A stretch of DNA of 64,000 bases, from NCBI GenBank assembly GCA_013400115.1, contig VXBP01000403.1, positions 68,489 through 132,488 of the forward strand. Direction: 5' to 3'. Below are positions 53,767 through 63,667 of the stretch, piece by piece. This stretch comes from Rhinopomastus cyanomelas. Lineage: Eukaryota > Chordata > Aves > Bucerotiformes > Rhinopomastidae. The translations under genes were made by a program, and so were the position numbers. Under the pieces are notes generated by a model that had not been told where the DNA came from, did not search any database, and was given only the letters and a program-made list of their open reading frames with translations. Within the stretch, counting starts at the first letter, position 1. Every line of letters begins with the position of its first letter.

Positions 53767-54370
53767 CAGGCAAGTTCCTTTGATAATAGATGTTCAGAGC
53801 TGAAGTTCTACTGGTCTTGGCAAACGAAGAAGCAAAGCCGAGCATCCACAGTCCCCATTTTTGTCCTTTTAGCCAAAACTTAAGGAAACTTAGACTGCAA
53901 TATTTCATCTCTAAAAGAAATGATCCTTTATAAAAACATTTCCTGCTATTTTTCTTCTGCTGATAAGCAATTTACACGCTTGGATGAACAGATCTGTCTG
54001 AGAGGCTTCAGCTATGCCGAACCCGGAGCTTTCCAAGAAACGCTCATTAATTTCCACTCTAAGTCAACAGTAACTAATGATCCCCCGCTGATTTATTTAT
54101 TTCTTAGAATAATTTACAAAAAGAATCTGCCATTGTTGGAAAGCACTGGTGCGATGTGCCAGTGCCCGCGTGCACGTCCATTGTTGCCTGGTCGCAGAAG
54201 CCGGCCCTTTTCGCTCCGCGTCTTTAATACCTGCAGCCCGATTCTTTGTGTCTCTCCAGTGCCACATCTTGGAGTCCAGGCAGCTCTGATGCTGGGCTAC
54301 AGGTTATTTTAATACTATCTCTGTTAGTTTTCGGTTCAAGTCATTAACTGAAACTCAAATTAAATCGGAG

Positions 54371-54602
54371 CCACAGAGCGTTGGGGATTGGAAGGGACCT
54401 CAAAAGATCATAGAGTGACTAGGGATTGGAGGGGACCTCAAAAGATCATAGAGTGACTAGGGATTGGAGGGGACCTCAAAAGATCATAGAGTGACGAGGG
54501 ATTGGAGCGGACCTCGAAAGATCCCCCAGTCCAACCCCCCCACCACAGCAGGATCCCCTAGATCCAGTTGCACAGGATCATATACAGGATTTTTTAAGAG
54601 AC
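54371..54602 (-). mobile_element. Antisense CR1 with 38-bp tandem tail repeats
   Basis: CCACAGAGCGTTGGGGATTGG, then the 38-bp repeats, then the ordinary antisense segment CCCCAGTCCAACCCCCCCACC to GTTGCACAGGATC. Confidence 0.9.
54383..54534 (-). repeat. 38-bp tandem repeat of CR1 tail tip
   Basis: Three full 38-bp units (54383, 54421, 54459) plus a fourth start at 54497: AGGGATTGGAGGGGACCTC then AAAAGATCATAGAGTGACT. The ATAGAGTGACT portion is not CR1 consensus, so it probably came from the insertion site and was copied along. Confidence 0.93.
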
Positions 54603-54889
54603 ATAGTAATGATTGGGAAAGATTTATTGCAGACTTCTTCTGGACAGACTTTTAACCCCTCTGTGTCGCCGCAGTGGTGCGTTATGTGACACATCTGTTA
54701 TGCAGCTCATTTATTGTCTCTGATTATCTCTCCAGGACGTGAACTCTGTGTGTAAAGAGTATGTTGTTTTGTCTGCGTGTTAGCTCTGGGCCGCTGTAAA
54801 TTTGAGCTGATGAAAGCAGAATCCAGCAGTGGACTGGGGAATGAGGAGTCTGCGACGGCCTCATTCTCTGTAGGAGTGTCCATAAGAAA

Positions 54890-54966
54890 ATCACAGAGCA
54901 TTAGGGCTTGGAAGGGACCTCGAAAGATCATCCAGTCCCCCTGCCAGAGCACGGCCACCTTCCTGA
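54890..54966 (-). mobile_element. Antisense CR1 tail A
   Basis: AATCACAGAGCATTAGGGC to GAGCACGGCCACC, with a deletion of TCCAATC. Confidence 0.86.
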
Positions 54967-55417
54967 GTTAATATTCTAGAACCCCCTTCTGCTGTGTCCA
55001 TCCCTCAGTTGCTCTCTCGGAACGTTTCCAACCTGAATGATTCTCCCTCTCTTCTCTTTTTGGTACCTTTGTTCCAGTCTGTGCTTTTCAAAATGGTTTT
55101 ACTGGTCCACTTCCCATCAAGTGTTAGAGAAGGACAGTGTCTGGACTATGAAGAGGCACTGCCAGGTGACATAAATAGACTTCCCCTGGTGTCTTATCTC
55201 GGCAGATGTTTCGCTCCCAGTGCTCTTGCCTTTGAACTCCAGATGAGCCTCTTTGTCTCTTTGTTATCAGTAGTTGGGGATTCTAAGATGTTGTGGTGAA
55301 ACTCCATCCCCCGGTCCGATGAGCTCAGATCTGCTCCTCTTCAGCTGACAGCAAGTAATTGGTACCACGTTTCCTAGGAGGTCTTTTATTTACAAGTAAG
55401 GTTGTAGAGTGGCTTTT

Positions 55418-55618
55418 CACAGAACATCAGGGGCTGCAAGGGACCTTGAAAGATCATCTGGTGCAATCCCCCCACCACAGCAGGATCCCCTGGATCAGTC
55501 ACACAGGAACATGGCCAGGTGGGTTTGAAACATCTCCAGGGAAAGAAACTCCACAACGCCCCTGGGCAGCCCCTGCCAGGGCTCTTGTCACCCTCACTGG
55601 GAAGAAGGTCCTTTTAAT
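55418..55618 (-). mobile_element. Antisense CR1; left arm of inverted pair
   Basis: CACAGAACATCAGGGGCTGC to CACTGGGAAGAAGGTCC. Followed after about 58 bp by a sense copy carrying the same blocks. Confidence 0.9.
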
Positions 55619-55675
55619 AATGAGCAGTCAGCAGTCACTCAGCGTAAAGCTGATGAGTTGGTGTGCACCGTCCAC

Positions 55676-56128
55676 GGGGCTGCTGGAGAGAGTCCAGCAC
55701 AGAGCCACACAGGTGATGAAGGCAGTGGAGCATCTCCCTGCTGAGGGAAGGCTGAGGGAGCTGCATCTCTTGAGCTGGGAGAAAAGGAGACTGAGGGGTG
55801 ACCCCATTAATGGTGATCAATTTGTGAAGGGTGGGTGTCAGGAGGATGGAGCCAGGCTCTGCTCAGGGGCACCCAGTGACAGGACAGGGGGCAGTGGGTG
55901 TGAGCTGGAGCAGAGGAGGTTCCACATCAGTAGGAGAAGGAACTTCCCAGTGAGGGTGACAGGGGGGCTGCCCAGGGGGGTTGTGGAGTCTCCTTCTCTG
56001 GAGACATGTAAAACCCTCCTGGGCATGTTCCTGTGTGACTTGATCTAGGGGATCCTGCTGTGGCAGGGGGATTGGACTGGATGATCTTTTGGGGTCCCTT
56101 CCCATCCCTAATGTTCTGTGATCAGTTG
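55676..56128 (+). mobile_element. Sense CR1 fragment; right arm of inverted pair
   Basis: LLERVQHRATQVMKAVEHLP, AEGRLRELHLLSWEKRRL, CQEDGARLCS, RRFHISRRR in one open frame (55359-56048 ORF partly), then tail A ending TTCTGTGATCAG. Confidence 0.92.
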
Positions 56129-56504
56129 GCTGAACAGTTAAAACAACAGCACAGACCAGGAGAGAAGCAGCTCGGGTAGGGGAGGGAGGAGGAGGACGAG
56201 GGGAAGAGCGAGGTTGGAGAGGACAGCTTGTATTTATGAGCGTGTCTTCTGACTTAGTAAAAGTCAGAAAAGAATGTGTAGCCAGCAGCACAGACTATTT
56301 GAGCTGGATCTGCTTCGGATGGAAAACATTCTGCATAGCAGGGACCTCTTAGAGAAATGATGACTTAAAAATAACCTCCTCAAACCTGCTTGTGACCAAC
56401 TGGTATAAGCTGAGTAGTGCAGCGTGAGGAACTGCCGCAGAGGCGATAGAGGCAGCGGGACTGATGCACGCTGCGCACCGTCGTCAGCAGCTGGTGCATG
56501 TTGT

Positions 56505-56576
56505 GTGGTGCAAGGGAGGGGAGCTTCTCCCTGCTGAGGAAAGGCTGAGGGAGCTGGGGAAAAAAAGGAGNAGGGA
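56505..56576 (+). mobile_element. Internal CR1 fragment next to unresolved base
   Basis: CCTGCTGAGGAAAGGCTGAGG then GCTGGGGAAAAAAAGGAGN. It stops at the N at 56571, so the sequence here may be collapsed or misjoined. Confidence 0.7.
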
Positions 56577-56903
56577 TGGATTATGATTAGCAAGCCTTAA
56601 AAAACTGCTGTACAATGCTGCAGGAATTTATGGTGTTCTAGTGGGGTTTTTTTAATCCTCCAAGTGCTTGGGTTTGTTTAGATAACACAAGGTGAGACAC
56701 AGACTTGTTATAAAAGTTGTCTGATTAACTTCCGCTGCCAAACTGGCCGGCAGCCTTCACCAGCAGCCCTCTTATACAGCAGTTGTTGTTGTGATTAGCA
56801 GCAAGAGCTGTTTTCTAAATAACTTCCCAAACTGCTTGTTTAGAGGGGGAAGAGTGCCAGGGCTTGGTGCTTTTTCATACAGGCAGGTACCTTAGTGTCT
56901 ATA

Positions 56904-57237
56904 CATGTGTGAAGGGTGGGTGACGGGGGGATGGAGCCAGGCTCTTCTCAATGTCATCTAGTGACAGGACAGGGGGCAGTGGGTGTCAGCTGGAACACAG
57001 GAGGTTCCACAGCAATATCAGAAGGACCTTCTTCCCGGTGAGGGTGACAGAGCCCTGGAAGGGGCTGCCCAGGGGGGTTGTGGAGTCTCCTTCTCTGGAG
57101 ACATTTCAAACCCACCTGGACATGTTCCTGTGTGACTGGATCTAGGGGATCCTGCTGTGGCAGGGGGATTGGACTGGATTGTCTTTCGAGGTCCCTTCCC
57201 ATCCCTAGTGCTCTGTGATTCTGTGGTTCTCAGTGCT
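56904..57237 (+). mobile_element. CR1 fragment, tail A
   Basis: GTGAAGGGTGGGTGACGGGG, RRFHSNIRR, GLPRGVVESPSLE and a near-consensus tail A. The open frame 56951-57145 suggests a young copy. Confidence 0.93.
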
Positions 57238-57426
57238 TTTTTGTACAGGCAGGTACCTTCTTAGTGCTTTTTCACAGAGGCAGGTACCTGGCCTACGTTA
57301 GTGAGTGTTTTACAGCCAGTTCAGAATGAGTTGCCTGTGTATTTCCCTGCATCCAGGTTTCCTGCCTCATAATCCAAGCAATTCCCTCCCTCCCAGTTCT
57401 TAACCTGGTGAGTTTTCCTTCCTTAT

Positions 57427-57526
57427 CACAGAACATTAGGGATTGGAAGGCACCTTAAAAGATCATCCTGTCCACTCCCCCTGCCACAGCAGGATCCCCT
57501 AGATCCAGTTGCACAGGAACCTCCTG
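57427..57526 (-). mobile_element. Antisense CR1 tail A
   Basis: TCACAGAACATTAGGGATTGG to AGTTGCACAGGAACCTCC. Confidence 0.88.
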
Positions 57527-58195
57527 GAGAAAGTTCAGTTGCTGCCACTTTTTGCCCCTTTAAAAATTTTTGTCTTTTTCGTTGTTTTTCTGCTTTGCAC
57601 TGATTTGCAAGCAGCAGCTGGCACTTGAGTTCCAGGATGGTTCTTCACCCCAAAGATTTGTTGTGGCTGAGGGGACTGAAGAGTGTGCTGAGAGCCCGCC
57701 ACACCTCCGTGCTAATCCTGCCTCCTCCTCCGCGCTCCGTCCGTAAAATATGTTTAATAGCCCTTAATGGCTGTGCCGTGCTCTGGAAACGCGGAGTGCT
57801 GTGCGAGCGCCGAGTGCCCTGTTATGTTCCCTGGTGGAAAGCCCCCGACGTACTTGTGCTGGCTGGTGCTGCTAATGCACTTTCTGGAATGGGCTCTGGT
57901 TAACGAGGTGGAACGCTCGCAAAATGAACCCCGTGTTGTCAAGACGGAGCCGGCGACACGTGCCAGGGGAGCGCTCGGCTTCGTCCCGGGGTCTGTGCTG
58001 CGTGGCGTCGGAGCTCGGCTCGGCGAGAGCGCAGGGTGCACCCGCAAGCACAGGACAGATGGCCCAGGCAAGCAGAGCCTGCAGAGTAACTTGCTGGGCT
58101 GCTCTTTGCTGGCCCCAAAACTCACGGAGGCAACCCAAAGCTGGGGGCTGGCTCCTGGCTGGGTTTTCCCACAGCCCTGCTGGCCAGTGCACGCT

Positions 58196-58452
58196 CACAG
58201 AATCACAGAGCATTAGGGATTGGAAGGGACCTTGAAAGATCCAGTCCAATCCCCCTGCCACAGTAGGATCCCCTAGATCCAGTCACACAGGAACGTGGCC
58301 TGGTGAGTTTTAAACGTCTCCAGAGGAGGAGACTCCACAGCCCCCCTGGGCAGCCCCTGCCGGGGCTCTTGTCACCCTCCCCGGGAAAAAGATCCTTCTC
58401 AGACTGACATGAAACCTCCTCTGCTCCAGCTGACACCTGCTGCTGCCCAGTG
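58196..58452 (-). mobile_element. Antisense CR1 fragment
   Basis: CTCACAGAATCACAGAGCATT through the GLPG.AVESPSLE and RRFHVSLRR blocks to TGCTGCCCAGTGC. Confidence 0.91.
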
Positions 58453-59043
58453 CACGGTCTGTCTCCCCAGGAGCCGGCTCGGCTGGTGCTCTGCTGCACA
58501 GCTCTGCTGCTCCTCTCAGACCAGCCTGAAGTATTCCATAAGTATGTGGCAAGGCTTGGCAGGAGCAGAGGCTGTACCTCTGGCCCGCAGCCGTTATCTG
58601 ACAGATAATGACAGCTCCTGAAGTGCCTCCATGGCCCTAATTCCAGGCTGTTCTTGATGCAGAGAACTGGACTTGGGTCGATCAGCTCCCACTTCTCTCC
58701 GAGGGAGCTGTGATGTGGGAAGGTTGAAGTAGGACCCTTTATTTGATCGATGTGTTTGATCAGGGTGCATTACGTGCGGTTTAGAGCGGTGCGTGCCTGA
58801 GGAGGGAGAGAGGGAGCCAGTCCTGTCCTGAATGAGGCACTGGCTGTCTGGGTCAGGAACCGTGTAGTCTGCTCATCAGGTGGACGGGCCTGACGGACCG
58901 TGTTCTCCTCTGTGCAAGGAGAAGGCGCTGGGTGAAGCTGAGATAACTTCACACGCTCCTGGAAGACTCTTGGCACGGCTGTCGCTTACCTCGGAAACCG
59001 CTTCGGAGACGCCGCGATGCAGCTTTTAGGTAGAAGCAGAACA

Positions 59044-59485
59044 GACAGAATCACAGAACCACCCAGTTGGAAAAGAGCCCCGGGGTCATCAGCCCTACTT
59101 TACAAGGTCACCCCTAAACCAGATCCCCCAGCACCACAGCTCAGCCACTTCTAAACTCATCCAGGGATGGGGACTCGGCCACCACCCTGGGCAGCCCATC
59201 CCAGGGCCTGACCACTCTCTCTGGGAAGAATCTCTTCCTGATGGCCAGTCTGACCCTCCCCTGGTGGAGCTGGAAGCCCTTCCCTCTGCTTCTGTCACTA
59301 ATGACGTGTGAGGAGCCCAGCAGCAGCATCTCTGCAGGGTCCTTTCAGAGAACTGTGGAGAGTGATGAGGTCTCCCCTCAGCCTCCTCTTCCTCAAACTA
59401 AGCCCCCCAACTCTCTCCATCTCTCCCCATCAGATGGATTCTCCAGGCCCTTCCCCAGCTTCGTTGCTTTGCTCCAAGCTGCTGA
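59044..59485 (-). mobile_element. Antisense CR1 fragment, tail B
   Basis: AATCACAGAACCACCCAGTTGG, GTCACCCCTAAACCAGATCC, the GLPRVVAESPSLDEF and SDRSRGKGFQLHQ blocks, then GAGGTCTCCCCTCAGCCTCC and CTTCCCCAGCTTCGTTG. Confidence 0.9.
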
Positions 59486-59523
59486 AGCTTGAAACCCTTC
59501 CCTCTGGGCCTGTCAGGCCAGCC

Positions 59524-59659
59524 CTGCAGAGTCTGAAGACGTTTCAAACCCGCCTGGAGATGTTCCTGTGCGACTTGGTCTAGGTGACCCTGCTCTGGCC
59601 GGGGGATTGCACTGGCTGATCCTTCGAGGCCCCTTGCAATCTCTGATGTTCTGTGATAA
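59524..59659 (+). mobile_element. CR1 fragment, tail A
   Basis: CTGCAGAGTCTGAAGACGTTTC to GTTCTGTGATAATCC; only 38 bp from the antisense tail-B copy. Confidence 0.88.
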
Positions 59660-60271
59660 TCCTGCTGCAGGCACAGCATCAAGCGGGGCCTTTGGCTGAG
59701 GCGGGACACCCAAGTGGCGCAAGGTGAGCTCAGGTTGGGCAGAGACCTCCCACAGAGAAGGGCGGCAGCTTGCTTGAGCTTGCCTCTCCGTCCAGAGGAG
59801 ACCACGAAGGCAGGGCCTCCCGGTCCTTCTGACTCTTTGGGTTCTGCCCAGCTCTCCAAACATCCCTCCCTGTGTTTATGCCTGTAAACTGCTCTCTTTC
59901 AGGAGGAGGTTTACGGTCATTAGAGCTGAAAATGGCAAATGCAAAGTAAAGTTTTAAAAAGGGATTAACAGTTAATTAGGAGCAGATGCTGCTGTCTCTG
60001 ATCTCATCTCATTTCATCTCCAGCGGATTATTTAGGGGCTCTTACAGTTGTGCCACTTGCTCTGCGTTTGCTCTTCAGACTTTCCTCCCTGGAACTTGGC
60101 AGGTTGTGGTTGAACTTCTTTTGACGTCTCGTACGGAACCAAAAGTGATGTCCTTTCAAACAACTGAAATGGCAAGACTGCTTTCTGGAGAAGAGTGTTT
60201 TGGTCGAAAACGCCGGGTTTAGAGACTTCAGACTGAAACCCTGGGGTTGTGTAAATAACTAAGCCAGCGTG

Positions 60272-60398
60272 TCACGGGATTGGAAGGGACCTCGGAAGGT
60301 CACCCAGTCCAATCTCCCCACCACGGCAGGGTCACCTAGACCCAGTCGCACAGGGACGTGTCCAGGTGGCTTTAAACATCTCCAGAGAAGGAGGCTCT
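60272..60398 (-). mobile_element. Antisense CR1 fragment (first of two in tandem)
   Basis: CACGGGATTGGAAGGGACC to CATCTCCAGAGAAGGAGG. Confidence 0.86.
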
Positions 60399-60790
60399 GG
60401 GATTGGAAGGGACCTCAAAAGATCGTCTAGTCCAACCTGCCTGCCAGAGGAGGACCACGTAGACCAAGCTACACCCATGCAGGATAAGCTGGACAGTCTC
60501 AATAAGGAGAGTCTTAGAAGGAGAAATAAGTCTCTCTCCAGAGAAGAAGACTCCACAACCCCTGGCAGCCCCTGCCAGGGCTCTGGCACCCTCACTGGGA
60601 ACAAGGTCCTTCTCACACTGATGTGGAACCTCCTCTGCTCCAGCTCACACCTGCTGCCCCTTGTCCTGTCACTGGGTGCCCCTGAGCAGAGCCTGGCTCC
60701 ATCCTCCTGACACCCACCCTTCACATATTTGTCAGCATGAATGAGGTGACCCCTCAGTCTCCATCTCACAGCTCAAGAGACCCCATGCTG
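60399..60790 (-). mobile_element. Antisense CR1, longer copy with internal insertion
   Basis: A second tail A at 60399-60472, then about 60 bp of unrelated sequence (ATGCAGGATAAGCTGGACAG onward), and from 60533 the body: VVES.., RRFHISVRR, CQEDGARLCS and a short RLRGHLIH block. Confidence 0.85.
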
Positions 60791-61164
60791 GTGTCCCCGT
60801 GCCGGTGGTACTCCTGGGTAACAGCACAACCCCGCTCCGTAGCGTCTGACCAGGGCAGTGTTCAGCAGGGAACGTGGTGCTCGCTGGCCACCTTCTCCAT
60901 ATGTGGCCACCAGTGCTTTCCTGCCAGCTGTGTTCTCAAGCGCCGTCAGCGGTGCTTCGCTGCGCTCAGAACGTTGGCGCAAGCCGCAGCTCTACTTCAG
61001 GCTCTTCGGTGACTCAGGCAAACGCAATTGCATCGCTCTCTGAGGTCTGAGAGTAGTTTTTGCCTTCTAGAATGAAGAAAGATGGGTTTATTGTTTTCAA
61101 TATTTACTACTTCCATCAAAGCAGCCGAAACTGCAGCCATCTAATTGGAATGTTGTCTTCAGCT

Positions 61165-61527
61165 CGGAAAAAAGGAGACGCAGGGGTGACCTCGTTTGTG
61201 TTGATCAACGTGTGAAGGGTGGGTGCCAGGAGGATGGAGCCAGGCTCTGCTCAGGGGCACCCAGTGACAGGACAAGGGGCAGCGGGTGAGAGCTGGAGCA
61301 GAGGAGGTTCCACATCACTATGAGAAGGACCTTGTTCCCAGTGAGGGTGACAGAGCCCTGGCAGGGGCTGCTCAGAGGGGTTGTGGAGTCTCCTTCTCTG
61401 GAGATGTTTAAAGTCTGCCTGGGCATGTTCCTGTGTGACTGGATCTAGGGGATCCTGCTGTGGTGGGGAGATTGGACTGGAGGATCTTGCAAGGTCCCTT
61501 CCCATCCCTGATGGTCTGTGATTCTGC
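61165..61527 (+). mobile_element. CR1 fragment, tail A
   Basis: CGGAAAAAAGGAGACGCAGGG (RRLRGDL block) through CQEDGARLCS and RRFHI to GTGATTCTGCGGATT. Confidence 0.92.
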
Positions 61528-62034
61528 GGATTATTAGGTTTCTCCTCTTCCCCTGTTATTTGAAGGCCACATTCCATTTCACTTTACAAGCATGCACCTT
61601 GCATTTTTGGTTTCTCAGGATGGAACCGACGAGTAGGTTGGGTATGTTCCTTGAGGATGACTCAGGCTGCATCTCCAGAGAGGACACGACAAAGAGCAGC
61701 AAAATCACTGCTATTTACTGCACTGGCAGGGTAGTTTACCTTGTACCTTGTACTTTGAGGACCTCTCTGAATCCATTTCAACTGAAAAATAGCACCACTG
61801 CAAATGGCAAAGCTCAAGGATGTTTTCCACGCGCAGTGCTGAGTAAAAGGCCAGTGAGATCTGTTATAAGGCCACTTTTCAACTGTTCATTTCAGCAAGT
61901 TCATGCTAGTCTTAAAGAATAACTTCTTCCAGGATCAGTAACTTGTGTTATGGAATCGCCCTTCTGTCTTTGGTTTGAAACGAACGGTAGTGAAGAGCAG
62001 GACTCTCAAGTAGAGACTAATGCAGTCTGTTCTG

Positions 62035-62217
62035 TGAAATGAGGGTGGCAAAGCCCTGCCCAGGGGGGTTGTGGAGCCTCCTTCTCTGGAGACGTTTCAA
62101 ACCCACCCGGCCATGTTCCTGTGCGACTGGATCTAGGGGGTCCTGCTGTGGCAGGGGGATTGGGCTGGATGAGCTTTCGAGGTCCCTTCCAGTCCCTAAC
62201 GTTGTTCTGTGACTCTG
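62035..62217 (+). mobile_element. CR1 fragment, tail A
   Basis: TGAGGGTGGCAAAGCCCTGC (a deletion removes part of the WQGL code) to GTTCTGTGACTCTG. Confidence 0.9.
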
Positions 62218-62585
62218 TTCTCAGCATTCCAGCAGGAGAAGTGGTCCAGGATTAGCTGGTTTGAACATTTTGGGTTTCCATTTTCCCCTCCCTCATGCCC
62301 CGGCAGCCTGGCACTGGAGCAGACAGCTGACCCTCTCTGCAGTGCGTGCCCGGCTGCTCAGGCCACCAGCAGCTCACCTGCCTCCTGCCCTCCCCTTGGG
62401 GCCGGGTACAGCCAGGACACAGCCAGGGGGCTGGACCCACAAAAGCTGACCTCAGGCTGTAAAGAGAACAGTGTTGGATTGCTTTGTCTGGGTGGCTGTC
62501 TGGCTCCAACGTACTTTATGAACCCGATTCTCTGAGCGCTCGCAGAACCGGAGTGTTTCTGACTGTCTTCTGCTTGCTCTTTCAG

Positions 62586-62724
62586 GGTTTGTGGACTTAA
62601 CACTCCATGATCAGGTCCATCTGCTGGAATGTGCCTGGTTAGAGATCCTGATGATTGGCTTAGTCTGGCGCTCCATGGAACACCCGGGGAAGCTTTTGTT
62701 TGCACCCAACCTGCTGCTGGACAG
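62586..62724 (+). CDS. ESR1: ESR1 coding exon 5: ligand-binding domain, helices 4-6
   Basis: 139 bp, the usual length. Encodes residues 358 (completed) to 403 plus two bases. FVDLTLHDQVHLLECAWLEI and LMIGLVWRSMEHPGKLLFAP belong to the AF-2 coactivator groove and the ligand pocket. Arg 386 here corresponds to human Arg394, the partner of Glu353 in binding the estradiol A-ring hydroxyl. Acceptor CTTGCTCTTTCAG, donor GACAG|GTCAGG. This is the last ESR1 exon in the window; exons 6-8 must lie further right. Confidence 0.98.
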
Positions 62725-62843
62725 GTCAGGCTGCGCGCCGGCGACTGCTTACGTTCGTTCATTTCTGCTGCAACTAGATTAGTGCTTGGCTCGTCGTCAT
62801 CACTCTGGTACCACAGTTTGATGGCTTCTTGTAAACTAGGCAG

Positions 62844-62932
62844 GGTCTAGGGGATCCTGCTGCGGTGGGGGGATCGGCCTAGATGGTCTTTCGAGGTCCC
62901 TCCCAGTCCTTAACGTTCTGTCGTTATTACAG
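62844..62932 (+). mobile_element. CR1 tail A only
   Basis: GCAGGGTCTAGGGGATCCTG to ACGTTCTGTCGTTATTAC, 120 bp after exon 5. Confidence 0.84.
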
Positions 62933-62933
62933 T

Positions 62934-63076
62934 CGATGAGGCTGGGAGTAAAGCTTTAGGCAGGGTTATAGTAGGTGGGACTAGGAATCAGGCTTTGTGC
63001 AGAGTTATAGTAGATGAGAGTGGGGGGGAAAAGCTTTAGGTGGGGTTATAGTAGATGAGACCGAGAAGAAGGCCCT
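62934..63076. repeat. Imperfect ~48-bp tandem repeat, three units
   Basis: Units carry GATGAG or GTGGGA, then a G/A-rich stretch, GGCTTTGTGCAGAG or AGCTTTAGGCAGGG, then TTATAGTAG. They start near 62934, 62984 and 63028. Confidence 0.75.
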
Positions 63077-63271
63077 GAAAAGCCTAGCCGGGTTGTGGAA
63101 CATGCTGGTGGCCATCTGTTAGCCAAGTAACGTGTCTGCTGTCTGTTGGAAGTACTTTCTTTCAAAAGCAGCAGAAAGTTACTCTTATAATCTGTGTTTT
63201 TGATTGCAAAATGAGATGAAATACTGATCCCGAAGCACTGTCACTCAGGTAACTGCATATTTCCTCATAAT

Positions 63272-63667
63272 AGATCTGATGAGGAAAGACCGAGAGAGCT
63301 GGGGCTCTTCAGTTTGAAGAAGGAGCCCTCACCACTCTCTACAACTACCCGAGAGGACGTTGTGGAGAGGCTGGTGCTGCTTTCTTCTCACAAGCAATTA
63401 GTGATAGAACAAGAGGGAAGGGGTTCAAGTTACAACAGGGTTGGTTTAGACTTGATAATAGGAAGAATGCTTCACAGCAGGGGTGGTCAGGCCCTGGACT
63501 GGGCTGCCCAGGGAGGTGCTCGAGTCGCCATCCCTGGGTGTGTTTAAAAGTCACTCAGACATGGTGTTGGGGGATGTGGATTAGGGGTGACCTTGTAGAG
63601 TGGGGTTGGTGGTTGGACCTGATGACCCCGGGGATCTTTTCCACCCTGAAGGAGTCTGTGATTCTCA
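63272..63667 (+). mobile_element. CR1 fragment, tail B
   Basis: GATGAGGAAAGACCGAGAGAGC, LGLFSLKK-like code, DRTRGKGFKLQQ-like code, GLPREVLESPSLG-like code, GGTGTTGGGGGATGTGG and GTGATTCTCAG. Confidence 0.91.

Larger units (their letters stand above)
52556..62585 (+). other. ESR1: ESR1 intron 4 (10.0 kb)
   Basis: Phase 1, GT-AG. CR1-rich between 52.8 and 62.2 kb. Unrepeated stretches over 300 bp: 52866-53319, 53767-54370, 54967-55417, 56129-56504, 56577-56903, 57527-58195, 58453-59043, 59660-60271, 60791-61164, 61528-62034 and 62218-62585. A CpG-rich patch lies at about 57690-58060. An unresolved base (N) is at 56571. No other gene supported. Confidence 0.9.

Noticed and set aside
53920..54312. 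130-codon ORF in intron 4
   Set aside because: No recognisable domain and no splice borders consistent with coding; a conserved noncoding element remains possible but cannot be judged from one sequence.
55359..56048. 229-codon ORF as a gene
   Set aside because: Chimera of an antisense CR1, spacer and a sense CR1.
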